From Hyphomicrobiales bacterium (lineage in GTDB: Bacteria; Pseudomonadota; Alphaproteobacteria; Rhizobiales; Rhizobiaceae), in assembly GCA_900469615.1 (NCBI GenBank), contig UBYA01000016.1, forward strand, positions 1 to 64,000: DNA of 64,000 nt, written 5' to 3'. Both the position numbers and the translations under genes were made by a program. Shown here in pieces: positions 1 through 10,441 of this stretch (positions are counted from its first letter, which is position 1; every line of letters begins with the position of its first letter). The notes below the pieces were generated by a model. That model was not told the DNA's origin and searched no databases. It saw only the letters and a list, made by a program, of their open reading frames with translations.

Positions 1-32
1 AGCCCTATTCAGCTTTGACAATCTTTGTAGCC

Positions 33-62
33 GGGTGCGTTCAAGGATGAAGCGCGACTTGC
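33..62 (+). repeat. 30-bp direct repeat, left copy
   Basis: This 30-base stretch is repeated exactly at 969-998 in the same orientation. Together the copies flank the broken IS30-type transposase. IS30 elements normally make target duplications of only 2-3 bp, so this is not an ordinary duplication. It may instead record recombination or an adjacent deletion. Confidence 0.85.
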
Positions 63-101
63 GAATGATACCAATGGGTTGTCACTCGCAAGGAAGATGC
101 A

Positions 102-967
102 ATGGAACGCACCTACTCCCATATTGATCTGGATGAACGACGCAAGATTGCTCGCTGGCGGATGGCTGGTCTGAGCGTCAGTATCATCGCCGAGAAGCTC
201 GGACGGCATCGATCGACGATCTTTCGTGAGATCAAGCGCAACATGTTCGTCGACAAGGTCGTTCCGGATCTCAACGGCTACTACTGCGTCGCGGCGCATG
301 ACATGGCTCGCGACCGTCGTGCGAAGCTACGGAAGCTGGCGCGCTACTCGCATGTGCGACAATCGGTGATCGAGCGGATCATGCACGGTTGGTCACCGCA
401 GCAGATCGCCGGTCGGATGCGCTTGGAGCAACATCCGATCTCGGTGAGCCACGAAACGATCTATAAGTTCGCATACTCGGCTGATGGCCAAGCGATCAAA
501 CTGTGGCGGCATCTGCCGGAGCATCGTGCGCGCCGCCGACCGCGACATGCCAGACGCAAGCACGGACAAAGGTTTAGCCCCGAACTCAACATCCTGCGCC
601 GCCCAGAGGTCGTCGCCGATCGAAAGCAGTTCGGACATTGGGAATGCGATCTCATTCAGTTCCGGAAGAAGTTTGGAAAGGCCAATGTGACATCACTCGT
701 TGAACGGGTCAGTCGCTTCGCCATCTTCCTACGCAACAACGATCGACAGTCACGGCCGGTCATGGATGGTCTGGTTCGTACGCTGCAAGCCCTGCCCCAC
801 CTCGCCCGCCGTTCGATCACTTTTGACCGAGGAACAGAGTTCACCGACTGGCCCTACCTCCAGGCCAGCATTGGCACGCAAACCTAGTTCTGTGACCCGC
901 AATCGCCATGGCAGAAAGGCACTGTCGAGAACACCAATGGTCGGGTCCGGAAATGGCTTTCGAGAGA
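102..967 (+). pseudogene. IS30-family transposase, nonsense-mutated and C-terminally truncated
   Basis: The N-terminal 50 residues carry the IS30 helix-turn-helix (LDERRKIARWRMAGLSVS, then a second motif RSTIFREIKRN). The DDE catalytic domain begins around HWECDLIQFRKKFG and continues to FDRGTEFTDW. The reading frame stops at 885-887 (TAG) after 261 codons. The same frame then continues FCDPQSPWQKGTVENTNGR and VRKWLSR, which is the conserved third-acidic-residue block of the family. The amber codon sits where a tryptophan (TGG) is expected, so a single substitution is likely. Family similarity ends near 967, where the 30-bp repeat begins, so about 50-60 C-terminal residues are missing. Two independent lesions make it non-functional. 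Confidence 0.85.
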
Positions 968-968
968 G

Positions 969-998
969 GGGTGCGTTCAAGGATGAAGCGCGACTTGC
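969..998 (+). repeat. 30-bp direct repeat, right copy
   Basis: Exact copy of 33-62, same orientation. It begins right where similarity to IS30 transposases stops, so it marks the breakpoint that removed the transposase C-terminus. From 999 to the exporter stop codon near 1094 I see no feature. Confidence 0.85.
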
Positions 999-1093
999 CG
1001 ATCAGATCGATGCATCAATCCGGCCGATCCCCCATCCGCCCCGAGGCGATAATAGTAGCGGCGGCGGCCAGCCTATCCGATCCGGCGATTGCC

Positions 1094-2008
1094 TCAATGC
1101 CCGTCGCGCGCGACGGCCTCCTTGGGGATCGTGTCGACCAGATTCTTCCGGTGGAAGATGAAAAGCCCGGCGAGCACGATGATGACGGATCCGACGATGA
1201 TCTGGGCATCCGGAATATCGCCGAAGAAAATGAAACCCAGGGCGATTGCCCAGACGAGCAGGCTATATTGCAGCGGGGCCAACAGCGATGCCGGCGCAAG
1301 CTTTAAAGATCGGGTGATCAACAGGTGGGCACTGCCGGCAACGACGCCCAGCGCCAGCATGGCCACGAAATCGAGTGGCGATGTCGAACGCCAGTTGCCG
1401 ATGCTGAGAACCAATCCGGTGGCGAGAGCGCCCACCGTCTGCCAGGCAACGAGCGTTGCATCTGTCGTCTGGCGCAGCCGCCGGCCGAGCGCAAGCGTGA
1501 GAGCGAATGCGAAACTGCCGCCAAGGCCGAAAAGCGAAGGCCAGGAGAACATCGCCGCCGAAGGCCTGAGCGCGATCAACACGCCGATGAAGCCGACGAA
1601 AACGGCGAGCCATCGCCGCCAGCCGATCCTCTCGCCGAGGAAGAAATGCGAGATCGCCGCGACGTAAATGGGACCGGCCATGTAGAAGGTCATGACATCG
1701 GCAAGCGGAAGGTAGGCGACGGCAGCATAAAAAAGGCCGACATCGAAGGTCGCCATCACGACGCGCAAAAATTGTAGCGGCGGCCGCTCGACGTGAAAGA
1801 GCGCATCGCTGCCCTGTCGTGCGATCATGGGGGCGAGGATAATGAAGGAGCCGATCGAGCGGATAACGAGGAGCTGCCCGACGGAGAAACTCGCAACCAG
1901 CCATTTGGCCATGGCATCGTTCAACGAAAAGAGGAAATCGCCGAGGAGCATCAAAAGCATGCCGGCAATCACGAGATTGCCGGTCGCCGCGCCTTTGCCA
2001 ACACGCAT
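1094..2008 (-). CDS. EamA/DMT-superfamily membrane transporter
   Basis: A 304-residue inner-membrane protein with about ten hydrophobic helices arranged as two five-helix EamA repeats, the usual size and layout of drug/metabolite transporters. The first repeat runs from about residue 10 (NLVIAGMLLMLLGDFLFSLN) to 145 and the second from about 155 to 290. Positively charged loops such as GERIGWRRW fit the family. Members export or import amino acids, nucleotides, sugars or drugs, and the sequence does not reveal the substrate. The ATG at 2008 has AAGGAA about ten bases upstream. It reads away from the GGDEF-EAL gene, with about 400 bp between them, and ends 95 bp from the IS remnant. It is probably transcribed alone. 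Confidence 0.85.
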   Translation of the reverse strand: MRVGKGAATGNLVIAGMLLMLLGDFLFSLNDAMAKWLVASFSVGQLLVIRSIGSFIILAPMIARQGSDALFHVERPPLQFLRVVMATFDVGLFYAAVAYLPLADVMTFYMAGPIYVAAISHFFLGERIGWRRWLAVFVGFIGVLIALRPSAAMFSWPSLFGLGGSFAFALTLALGRRLRQTTDATLVAWQTVGALATGLVLSIGNWRSTSPLDFVAMLALGVVAGSAHLLITRSLKLAPASLLAPLQYSLLVWAIALGFIFFGDIPDAQIIVGSVIIVLAGLFIFHRKNLVDTIPKEAVARDGH

Positions 2009-2149
2009 GCTGATTTATTCCTTGCGAATCCTGAATTTCCACTACCCCGGCCCTTGGTAGCTGGTTTTACCCTCCCCTTGCAAGACGCCTGCCCTTCCGG
2101 CCAAGGCGCGGAGTCGCGTCGTTCCCGGTTCTATCTGTCAGGGAGAAAT

Positions 2150-2163
2150 GTTACGAATGTAAC
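2150..2163. promoter_or_regulatory. Inverted repeat, candidate operator
   Basis: GTTAC and GTAAC arms separated by four bases (GAAT), lying between the divergent exporter and GGDEF-EAL genes. The symmetry fits a dimeric regulator, but I cannot name one. Confidence 0.3.
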
Positions 2164-2231
2164 GACGCCGAAAGGGAAGGCAGCTGCCGCTGGCTGAGTT
2201 CCGGAAGGCCGCGGCGATCTTCCCGCAACGA

Positions 2232-2259
2232 TTGAGCGAATATTTATAGATTATATTAT
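2232..2259 (+). promoter_or_regulatory. Candidate sigma-70 promoter for the GGDEF-EAL gene
   Basis: TTGAGC (2232-2237) and TATTAT (2254-2259) are spaced by 16 bp in an AT-rich block upstream of the gene at 2411. This would give a leader of roughly 145 nt. It is a match by eye only. Confidence 0.35.
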
Positions 2260-2410
2260 AAGATAACATCCATATGAGTGGACCAGACTGCGCCGCCGAC
2301 CGTCGGATAGAATCGTGCATGCCGGCCCAGGTGGGCCAGGATGCTCCATACGCTGTCATGATTGCATAACTGCCTGCCGATACGTCCGCGCCCCGAGTGA
2401 GAGAATGTAG

Positions 2411-4525
2411 ATGACACAGCAGCCGGATAGATCGCCGAAGTCAGCGCGCGGGAAAGAAAAGAGCGACGACCGGCCGCTCCGGGATATGCTCGAACGGCTT
2501 CAGGCTCAATATCAGTCCCTCGCCGAGCGCTATGAGTGGCTGGAGGCGATGATCAACTATGTGCCGGACTTCATCTACGCGAAGGATAGGGACAGCCGTT
2601 TTCTCTTTGCGAACCGGGCCATCGTCCTCAACAACGGCTTCACGCATGTCGACGAGCTGATTGGCCTCACCGACGCGGAAATCCATCCGATGGCCGACGC
2701 CCACAAGATCGAGGAAGTCGAAAGGCGCGTCATGGAAACCGGCGAAGCGGACCTCGGCGTGGAGGAACGGCGCCTGAGGGGCGAAGGCTGGCTCATGATG
2801 TCTCGCGTGCCGCTGCGCGACAGAAACGGCAGCATTATCGGCGTTGTCGGCGCCTCTCGCGATATATCCGCTCGCAAGCGGGCGGAAGAGTTGATGAGTG
2901 CGCAGACAAAGCTTTTGCAGGATGTAGCGCGAGGCGTGGACCTCGACTTGTTTCTCCATGAAGCCCGAGCCCTGCTTGAGCGACTGCTCAACGGAAGCCC
3001 GATCAGCTTTGTTCTCGATGACGGGCAGCCGGCACCGATTGCTGACGAGGTTTGGGAATTCCCCATTTCCTCGCGGGATGGCGGCAGGCATGGGACACTG
3101 GTGGTCGCAAGGGCCGTGGACGACGAAACCGGTCTTACGGAATTCCTTGCCGGCATCGCGCAGACGGTCGGAATTGCCATCGACCGCCATCGCGACATCG
3201 CCCGTATCGCTTATCTTGCCGAACATGACGCACTGACGGGCCTGCCGAACCGCGCGCTCCTTAACCGCAAGCTCGGCAGTATGTTGGAAGTCGCCTCGAC
3301 AGAGGGAAGGTCTCTGGCCGTTGCTTTTGTCGATCTGGATAATTTCAAACTGGTCAACGACAATCTCGGGCACGTCGCCGGCGACGAATTGTTGAAGGTG
3401 GTCGCTCAGAGGATATCGGCTTGCATCGGAGACGACGGTCTCGTGTCGAGAATCGGGGGAGATGAGTTCATTCTCGTCCTGGAGCAGAGCCACGATGCCG
3501 TCTACGACAGGTTGAAGACTATCCTCGATACCATATCGGAGCCTTTGACCATTGCCGGCGTAGCGATCCGGGTAACATGCAGCATTGGCGTGGCATGTGC
3601 CGCCGGGCATGGCGCTACGGCTTCCGAGCTATTCGCCAATGCCGACACGGCACTTTACCGCGTCAAGGAATCCGGGCGTAACGGCATTCAGATGTTCTCG
3701 CCGGCCATGGCCGAGGATGCACGCAACAAGCTCACCCGCATCGAAGAACTGCGGCACGCCGTCGAACGCGATGAATTCGTGCTCCATTACCAGCCGCAAA
3801 AGGACATTCGCACCGGCAAAGTGATCGGGGTCGAGGCGCTCGTGCGATGGCAGCATCCGACCGAGGGCCTGCTGCCGCCCGGCACCTTCATCCCTTTGGC
3901 CGAGGAAACCGGGTTGATCGTCGCAATCGGCGAGAAGGTTTTGCAAAAAGCCTGTTGTCAGGCGCGGGCCTGGCAGGAGCAAGGTCTGCCGTCGCTGCGC
4001 ATCGCGGTAAACGTGTCGGCACGGCAGTTCCTGGAAAGTTCACTGACGGATCAGGTCGCATCGGCGCTGCGGTCTGCGGATCTCGATCCGCAATGGCTCG
4101 AACTTGAACTGACGGAGAGCCTGATCATGCGCGATGTCGAGGGAGCGATCGAGCGCATGAACGAATTGAAGATGCTCGGCGTGAGCCTGGCGATCGATGA
4201 TTTCGGCACGGGCTATTCAAGTCTCAGTACGCTCAGGCGCTTCCCGCTTTCGCGCCTGAAAATCGACCGTTCCTTCATCGCCGAGATTCCCGACAAGCCC
4301 GGCGATATGGCGATTACCTCCGCCATCGTATCGCTGGGCCGGACCCTGGCACTGGAAGTCGTTGCCGAGGGCGTGGAAACCGAAGAGCAGGCGCACTTCC
4401 TCGAACAGGCCGGTTGCGAAATGTTTCAGGGTTTTCTTTTCGCCAAGCCCCTTCCCGCTTCGGAGATTGAAAGCCTGATTGCGCGACTGCCGCAGTCCCT
4501 TACCGGGAACGCCGGCCAGAGATGA
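2411..4525 (+). CDS. PAS-GGDEF-EAL cyclic-di-GMP turnover protein
   Basis: A 704-residue signalling protein that should make and/or break cyclic-di-GMP. A short charged N-terminus with a likely coiled coil ([20 protein letters not shown]) leads into a PAS domain at about 45-160 ([20 protein letters not shown]). A weak GAF-like linker spans about 165-260. The GGDEF domain has [14 protein letters not shown] and an intact GGDEF at about 349-353. The EAL domain has EAL at about 475-477, then [24 protein letters not shown] and [11 protein letters not shown], the full set of catalytic and metal-binding motifs. Both enzymatic halves look competent, so net activity cannot be predicted. There are no membrane helices, so sensing is probably cytosolic through PAS. 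It converges with the lactonase gene and seems monocistronic. Confidence 0.92.
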   Translation: MTQQPDRSPKSARGKEKSDDRPLRDMLERLQAQYQSLAERYEWLEAMINYVPDFIYAKDRDSRFLFANRAIVLNNGFTHVDELIGLTDAEIHPMADAHKIEEVERRVMETGEADLGVEERRLRGEGWLMMSRVPLRDRNGSIIGVVGASRDISARKRAEELMSAQTKLLQDVARGVDLDLFLHEARALLERLLNGSPISFVLDDGQPAPIADEVWEFPISSRDGGRHGTLVVARAVDDETGLTEFLAGIAQTVGIAIDRHRDIARIAYLAEHDALTGLPNRALLNRKLGSMLEVASTEGRSLAVAFVDLDNFKLVNDNLGHVAGDELLKVVAQRISACIGDDGLVSRIGGDEFILVLEQSHDAVYDRLKTILDTISEPLTIAGVAIRVTCSIGVACAAGHGATASELFANADTALYRVKESGRNGIQMFSPAMAEDARNKLTRIEELRHAVERDEFVLHYQPQKDIRTGKVIGVEALVRWQHPTEGLLPPGTFIPLAEETGLIVAIGEKVLQKACCQARAWQEQGLPSLRIAVNVSARQFLESSLTDQVASALRSADLDPQWLELELTESLIMRDVEGAIERMNELKMLGVSLAIDDFGTGYSSLSTLRRFPLSRLKIDRSFIAEIPDKPGDMAITSAIVSLGRTLALEVVAEGVETEEQAHFLEQAGCEMFQGFLFAKPLPASEIESLIARLPQSLTGNAGQR

Positions 4526-4553
4526 TGCGCGATCGGCCGCGGCCGTTGCTCCT

Positions 4554-5651
4554 TCAGGCAAATGTCACGATCTCGATCCAGTTCGCGCCGGCATTGACCG
4601 GATATCGGCCGACCGGCATGAGGGCACCGTCCGTTTGATCGATGGTATAGACCGACAGCCTGTCGGACTTCTCGCCGGATGCGACGAGAAACCGGCCCGA
4701 TGGATCGATACGGATCCCGCGAGGCTGCCGCTCGGTCTCATAATTCGTGACATAAGCCAGCTTCCCATCATGCTGCGAGACATGAAACAGGGTGATCCGG
4801 CTGGTGGTTCGCTCCGTCGTATAGAGGAACTTGCCGTTCGGCGTGATGCCGATATCCGCGGCCCAGATCTTCGGCTTGCCGTCATCCCCATGATTTGCTG
4901 CCAACGGCGATGGCGGCGTGCCGAGAGACAGTCCGGCATCTTCGGGAACGGACGCAACGCTTTCGATCTCGCTCAACGTGCCCTTGGCGGCATCGAGAGC
5001 ATAGTGGACGACGTGGCCGGTCAGTTCCGTCAGGACGTATGCGGATCTGTTGTCCGGCGAAACAACGATATGACGCGGACCGAAACCCGGGCCTGTCGAC
5101 ACCTGTGCCGGATCATTCGGTTTCAGGCTCGCGGTCTCGAAGTCGATGGCAAATTGCTGCACGGCATCGGAACCGAGATTCGTAACGAAGACATATTTGC
5201 CGGTGCCGTCGCAGACGATCGAATGGGCGTTACGCCCGGTCGGAATCACCTGACTTGCCTCCGCCGTGACGCGTCCATCGCCGTCTACCGGCAACACGGC
5301 GATCTTGTTGCCGCCATAGGAGGCGGTGAGCAAAAGCCTGCCCGACGGATCGGTGGAAACATAGGCCATGCTATCGGGCAGAGCGGCGGATGCTTCCTGC
5401 GTGAGCTGGCCGGTCCTGTCGTCGATCGCCAGCGACAGCACCCGATACGGCTGCGACCGGATGACGGCATAGAGATATCTCCTGTCCGGACTGACGGCCA
5501 TCGGCATGACGGCCTGCCCCACGTCGAGGCTCGATTCCGGCGTCAGCGCACCGGTCGCCATATTCATGGCATAGATGTCGATCGTCCCGGCCGTGGCGGC
5601 GGAAACATAGACGAATGTACGGGCCCGTGTGTCGAAAGAAGTCTGGTTCAC
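4554..5651 (-). CDS. Lactonase family beta-propeller protein (YbhE/Pgl type)
   Basis: A 365-residue protein of the seven-bladed propeller lactonase family that includes E. coli 6-phosphogluconolactonase YbhE. Family signs are repeated blade sequences such as AVSPDRRYLYAVI, VSPDNRSAYVL, GITPNGKFLYTTERTTS and the C-terminal block GRYPVNAGANWIE. No signal peptide is visible, so it is cytosolic. The start is a GTG at 5651 with an AAGGTAAGGTGA ribosome-binding region just upstream. It is the last gene of the minus-strand operon gntR-uxuA-kdgD-lactonase, about 67 bp after kdgD. In this setting it more likely opens a sugar-acid lactone (glucaro-, galactaro- or mannono-lactone) than 6-phosphogluconolactone. 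That substrate is inferred from neighbours only. Confidence 0.85.
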   Translation of the reverse strand: MNQTSFDTRARTFVYVSAATAGTIDIYAMNMATGALTPESSLDVGQAVMPMAVSPDRRYLYAVIRSQPYRVLSLAIDDRTGQLTQEASAALPDSMAYVSTDPSGRLLLTASYGGNKIAVLPVDGDGRVTAEASQVIPTGRNAHSIVCDGTGKYVFVTNLGSDAVQQFAIDFETASLKPNDPAQVSTGPGFGPRHIVVSPDNRSAYVLTELTGHVVHYALDAAKGTLSEIESVASVPEDAGLSLGTPPSPLAANHGDDGKPKIWAADIGITPNGKFLYTTERTTSRITLFHVSQHDGKLAYVTNYETERQPRGIRIDPSGRFLVASGEKSDRLSVYTIDQTDGALMPVGRYPVNAGANWIEIVTFA

Positions 5652-5718
5652 GCGTCACCTTACCTTGTCCGCACTTGAGCCGGCTTTGCCGGCGATCAGG
5701 CGCGTTCTCTAGCAGATA

Positions 5719-7655
<1,937 letters not shown>

Positions 7656-7664
<9 letters not shown>

Positions 7665-7680
7665 ATGACATAATATGACT
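7656..7680. promoter_or_regulatory. Candidate GntR operator overlapping the uxuA start
   Basis: A 25-bp element with outer arms AGTCAT and ATGACT and inner arms TCATAT and ATATGA. It lies between the gntR stop and the uxuA start and covers the uxuA initiation codons. It shares the GTCAT...ATGAC symmetry and ATAATATGA core with the site at 8465-8480 upstream of gntR. FadR-subfamily regulators often bind such AT-rich dyads. Confidence 0.55.
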
Positions 7681-7698
7681 TTGGCCGCGAGTCGAGCG

Positions 7699-8415
7699 CT
7701 ATTGCGGCTGCAGCTCAGCCAGAAGGCGATAGCGCCGCTGGCTCGCCATCATGTGCGCGCGCATCGCCTGCCGCGCTCTCTCCGCGTCCTGATCGGCTAT
7801 GCCGGCCAGGATCTCGGCATGTTCGGCATGAACCTTCTGCAGATAAGCGCGGTCACTGGCCTCCGGCAATGTCGGAAACTGTCCGCGCGGGATCGTGCGC
7901 GAGCCGAAGTGCCGGAGAACGTCGACATAGAAGCGGTTGTTGGTGGCGACTGCGACGGCCATGTGAAATTCATAATCAGCCTCGATGGTCGGCAGCCCCT
8001 GCTCTATCAGCATCGCCATCTTTCGATTGGCGGCGGCGATCGCCGCTTCCTGTTCGGCCGTTCTGCGATAGGCTGCAATCGCCGCCGCCTCGCCTTCCGT
8101 CGCCATTCGAAACTCCAGCAATTCCAGCGTCTCGGGGATGCTTTTGATCTCGACCGGGGTCAGCACCGGGCTGGACGGCGCCGGCATGGCGGAAACGAAA
8201 ACACCCTTGCCTTGAACCGGCGTCACCAGACCGGCGGCGCGCAAATCGGCAATCGCCTCGCGCACCACCGTCCGACTAACCTCGAATGCGGCTTCCAGCT
8301 GCGGCTCCGTCGGAAGCCGGTCGCCCGCCTGCAACTTGCCGGTCTCGATTTGCTCGCGCAACTGGTCGATGACTTTTTGCGCCAACCGTTGCCGCCCTCC
8401 GGCATTTATCGTCAT
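7699..8415 (-). CDS. GntR-family (FadR/FCD) transcriptional regulator
   Basis: A 238-residue regulator. An N-terminal winged helix at about 8-75 (QLREQIETGKLQAGDRLPTE, VSRTVVREAIADLRAAGLV) is followed by an FCD effector domain at about 95-225, with the acidic and His residues expected for metal or ligand binding (ADYEFHMAVAVATNN, VHAEHAEIL). I chose the ATG at 8415 because it has GAGGATCGGAA upstream and begins just before the helix. A longer reading from 8490 would add 25 unlikely residues and cover the palindrome at 8465-8480. It is the first gene of the uxuA-kdgD-lactonase operon and probably represses it, released by a hexuronate or aldonate intermediate (inference). Confidence 0.88.
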   Translation of the reverse strand: MTINAGGRQRLAQKVIDQLREQIETGKLQAGDRLPTEPQLEAAFEVSRTVVREAIADLRAAGLVTPVQGKGVFVSAMPAPSSPVLTPVEIKSIPETLELLEFRMATEGEAAAIAAYRRTAEQEAAIAAANRKMAMLIEQGLPTIEADYEFHMAVAVATNNRFYVDVLRHFGSRTIPRGQFPTLPEASDRAYLQKVHAEHAEILAGIADQDAERARQAMRAHMMASQRRYRLLAELQPQ

Positions 8416-8464
8416 TTCCGATCCTCGATTCAGCCGCCCAGCATCATCGCGCAGGCTGCGGTAA

Positions 8465-8480
8465 GTCATAATATGATGAC
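8465..8480. promoter_or_regulatory. Candidate GntR autoregulatory operator
   Basis: GTCAT and ATGAC arms around AATATG, about 50-65 bp upstream of the chosen gntR start. The sequence matches the arms of the element at 7656-7680, which suggests one regulator binds both. A second AT-rich half (TAGCATAATGC) follows at about 8486. Confidence 0.5.
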
Positions 8481-8802
8481 ACATTAGCATAATGCGCCTG
8501 GAAAGTAATCAGGATCACGCATCCAGTGCGAAGGCGCGCATTGCCGATGCCCCCTGCCCGCCAGCGATTTTGCCGCCGATTTTCGAGGCAGTCGGCATGC
8601 TCCTGGCGGCTTCGGCAAATGAGAGCACCCCTCAAAATATGCGCTGCCCATGTCGACCTCATTGAACAGAAGCGAAAAGATTCGATTAAATTATCAATAA
8701 AAACAATATACTTATTTGAATTACCTAAAGAGGAATATCTAAAACCCTCTCCCTCGGTCCCGCCCAAAAATATCGCGACTTGACGATTTGCATATCTCCA
8801 TA

Positions 8803-8832
8803 TTGACATTTGTCGAAAGCGATCCGAATATT
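8803..8832 (+). promoter_or_regulatory. Candidate promoter of the sugar/polyol import operon
   Basis: TTGACA at 8803-8808 and AATATT at 8827-8832, about 75 bp before the ABC ATPase start. TTGACA also pairs with TTGTCAA at 8831-8837 as an inverted repeat, so the region may be an operator for the SorC-type regulator encoded downstream. This is by-eye evidence only. Confidence 0.3.
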
Positions 8833-8907
8833 GTCAACGTTGGTGCTGGACATCGATCGTCATTGTCGCCGAACGTTTTTTCCAGCATCGGGAGTGCGGA
8901 GGGGAAA

Positions 8908-10386
8908 GTGGAATTCCTGCTTGAAGTAGAGGGGCTGAAGAAGTCCTTTGGCGGCGTCGCTGCATTGCGCGACGGACGCTTTCAGTTGCGCACCGGTTCC
9001 GTCCATGCCTTGTGCGGCGGCAACGGTGCGGGCAAGTCGACCTTCCTCAAGATCCTGATGGGCATTCACAAGCGCGATGCCGGCTCCATTCGCCGCCGCG
9101 GCAAGGAAGTGGACTACGCCAGCCCCGCCGAGGCGCTCGCGGCAGGCATCGCCATCATCGAACAGGAACTCAGCCCCATCCCGCACATGACCGTTGCCGA
9201 GAACATCTATCTCGGCCGCGAGCCATCGGCGCGCTTCGGCGGCATCGACTTCAAGACGATGAACCGCAATGCACAGGCGCTGCTCGATCGGCTTCAGTTC
9301 AACATCCGCGCCACGCAATTCATGATGAACCTTTCGGTCGCGCAGGTTCAGCTGGTGGAGATCGCCAAGGCACTCAGCCACGATGCCGAAGTGATCTTCA
9401 TGGACGAGCCCACCTCGGCCATCGGCGAAAAGGAAGCGCAACAGCTGTTTGCGACCATCGAGCGGCTGAAAGCCGAAGGCAAGGGCGTCGTTTATGTCTC
9501 GCACCGGCTGTCGGAAATCTTCCAGATCGCCGATTCCTACACGGCCTTCCGCGACGGTTCCTATGTCGGCAGCGGTGCGCTTGCCGATATCGACCGACCC
9601 GGCCTCATCCGCATGATCGTCGGCCGCGAGCTTGGCGAAGAGTACGTCAAGACGAATGTGCCGACGGCAGCGCCCGGACTGGAAGTCGCCGGCCTGACGG
9701 CGCAAGGAAAGGTCAACGACATTTCCTTCACCGCCCACAAGGGCGAGATCTTCGGCATTTACGGCCTGATGGGATCGGGCCGGACCGAGATCTTCAACTG
9801 CATCTTCGGCGTCGATGCCGTTACGAGCGGCCAAATCAAGCTTGCCGGAAGCCCGATCGTCGTGCGCAAGCCAGCCGAAGCCATGCAGCACGGCATCGCC
9901 TTCGTCACGGAAGACCGCAAGCTGACCGGTCTCAATCTAATCGACAGCGTGCGCAACAATATCTGCCTTGCAAGCTTACCGGAAATGAGCCCGCATTTCT
10001 CGATGGACCGCCGGGCGGAAGCCAGCGCCAGCCAGGATATGATCACGCGCTTCGGCATCAAGGCGGCGCGCGACAGCATGTCCGTCTCCGGCCTTTCCGG
10101 CGGCAATCAACAGAAAGTCGTGCTCGGCAAGTGGTTCCTGCGCAAACCGAAAGTGCTGCTGCTCGACGAGCCGACGCGCGGCGTCGATGTCGGCGCCAAG
10201 CGCGAAATCTATCGCATCATCTGCGACTTCGCCGCCGAAGGCGGCACCGTCATCATGATCTCGTCCGAGATAGACGAGGTTCTCGGCATGTCCGACCGCA
10301 TCCTGGTGATGCGCCAGGGACGCTCCGCCGGAATTCTCAAGAGGGAGGAGGCCGACGCGCAATCGCTCGTGCACCTGTCGACCTGA
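8908..10386 (+). CDS. Ribose/xylose-type sugar ABC transporter, ATP-binding protein
   Basis: A 492-residue fused double ATPase of the RbsA/XylG/MglA class that powers carbohydrate uptake. Domain 1 has Walker A GGNGAGKST and Walker B VIFMDEPTSAI, but its signature loop is LSVAQVQLVEIAKAL instead of the usual LSGG form. Domain 2 has the degenerate Walker A GLMGSGRTE normal for this class, with an intact signature LSGGNQQKVVLGKW and Walker B VLLLDEPTRGVDVG. I place the start at GTG 8908 because GGAGGGG lies just upstream and MEFLLEVEGLKKSFGG is the usual beginning; an earlier ATG at 8788 would add 40 atypical residues. First gene of the importer operon. The ligand cannot be read from this subunit. 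Confidence 0.92.
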   Translation: MEFLLEVEGLKKSFGGVAALRDGRFQLRTGSVHALCGGNGAGKSTFLKILMGIHKRDAGSIRRRGKEVDYASPAEALAAGIAIIEQELSPIPHMTVAENIYLGREPSARFGGIDFKTMNRNAQALLDRLQFNIRATQFMMNLSVAQVQLVEIAKALSHDAEVIFMDEPTSAIGEKEAQQLFATIERLKAEGKGVVYVSHRLSEIFQIADSYTAFRDGSYVGSGALADIDRPGLIRMIVGRELGEEYVKTNVPTAAPGLEVAGLTAQGKVNDISFTAHKGEIFGIYGLMGSGRTEIFNCIFGVDAVTSGQIKLAGSPIVVRKPAEAMQHGIAFVTEDRKLTGLNLIDSVRNNICLASLPEMSPHFSMDRRAEASASQDMITRFGIKAARDSMSVSGLSGGNQQKVVLGKWFLRKPKVLLLDEPTRGVDVGAKREIYRIICDFAAEGGTVIMISSEIDEVLGMSDRILVMRQGRSAGILKREEADAQSLVHLST

Positions 10387-10441
10387 ATGCGGCAGAGCAC
10401 GAAGCCCAGAATGAAGCGCCCGGCAACAAGAGGTATTTGCA

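Larger units (their letters stand above)
33..998 (+). mobile_element. IS30-family element remnant
   Basis: A decayed insertion sequence whose only gene is the truncated IS30-type transposase at 102-967. It is bounded by the exact 30-bp direct repeats at 33-62 and 969-998. Just inside the left repeat, 61-90 holds an imperfect inverted repeat (GCGAATGA... against ...TCACTCGC) that may derive from the element end. No matching terminal inverted repeat is seen on the right, so the true right end seems to be lost. The element is most likely immobile unless a transposase is supplied in trans. Confidence 0.6.
2009..2410. other. Intergenic region between divergent genes
   Basis: A 402-bp gap between the divergent exporter and GGDEF-EAL genes. 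It holds a GTTAC-GAAT-GTAAC inverted repeat at 2150-2163, an AT-rich block at 2238-2270 and a sigma-70-like promoter at 2232-2259. I see no convincing small gene. Confidence 0.6.
8416..8907. other. Divergent control region between gntR and the ABC operon
   Basis: A 492-bp gap between the minus-strand sugar-acid operon and the plus-strand importer operon. It contains the gntR operator candidate (8465-8480), an AT-rich stretch (about 8675-8760) and a promoter-like pair with an inverted repeat (8803-8837). A minus-strand open frame at 8444-8809 has no recognisable protein features and I do not call it. Confidence 0.6.

Noticed and set aside
8444-8809. 121-codon minus-strand frame in the gntR/ABC control region
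   Set aside because: No ribosome-binding site or recognisable motif, and it covers the operator and promoter candidates.
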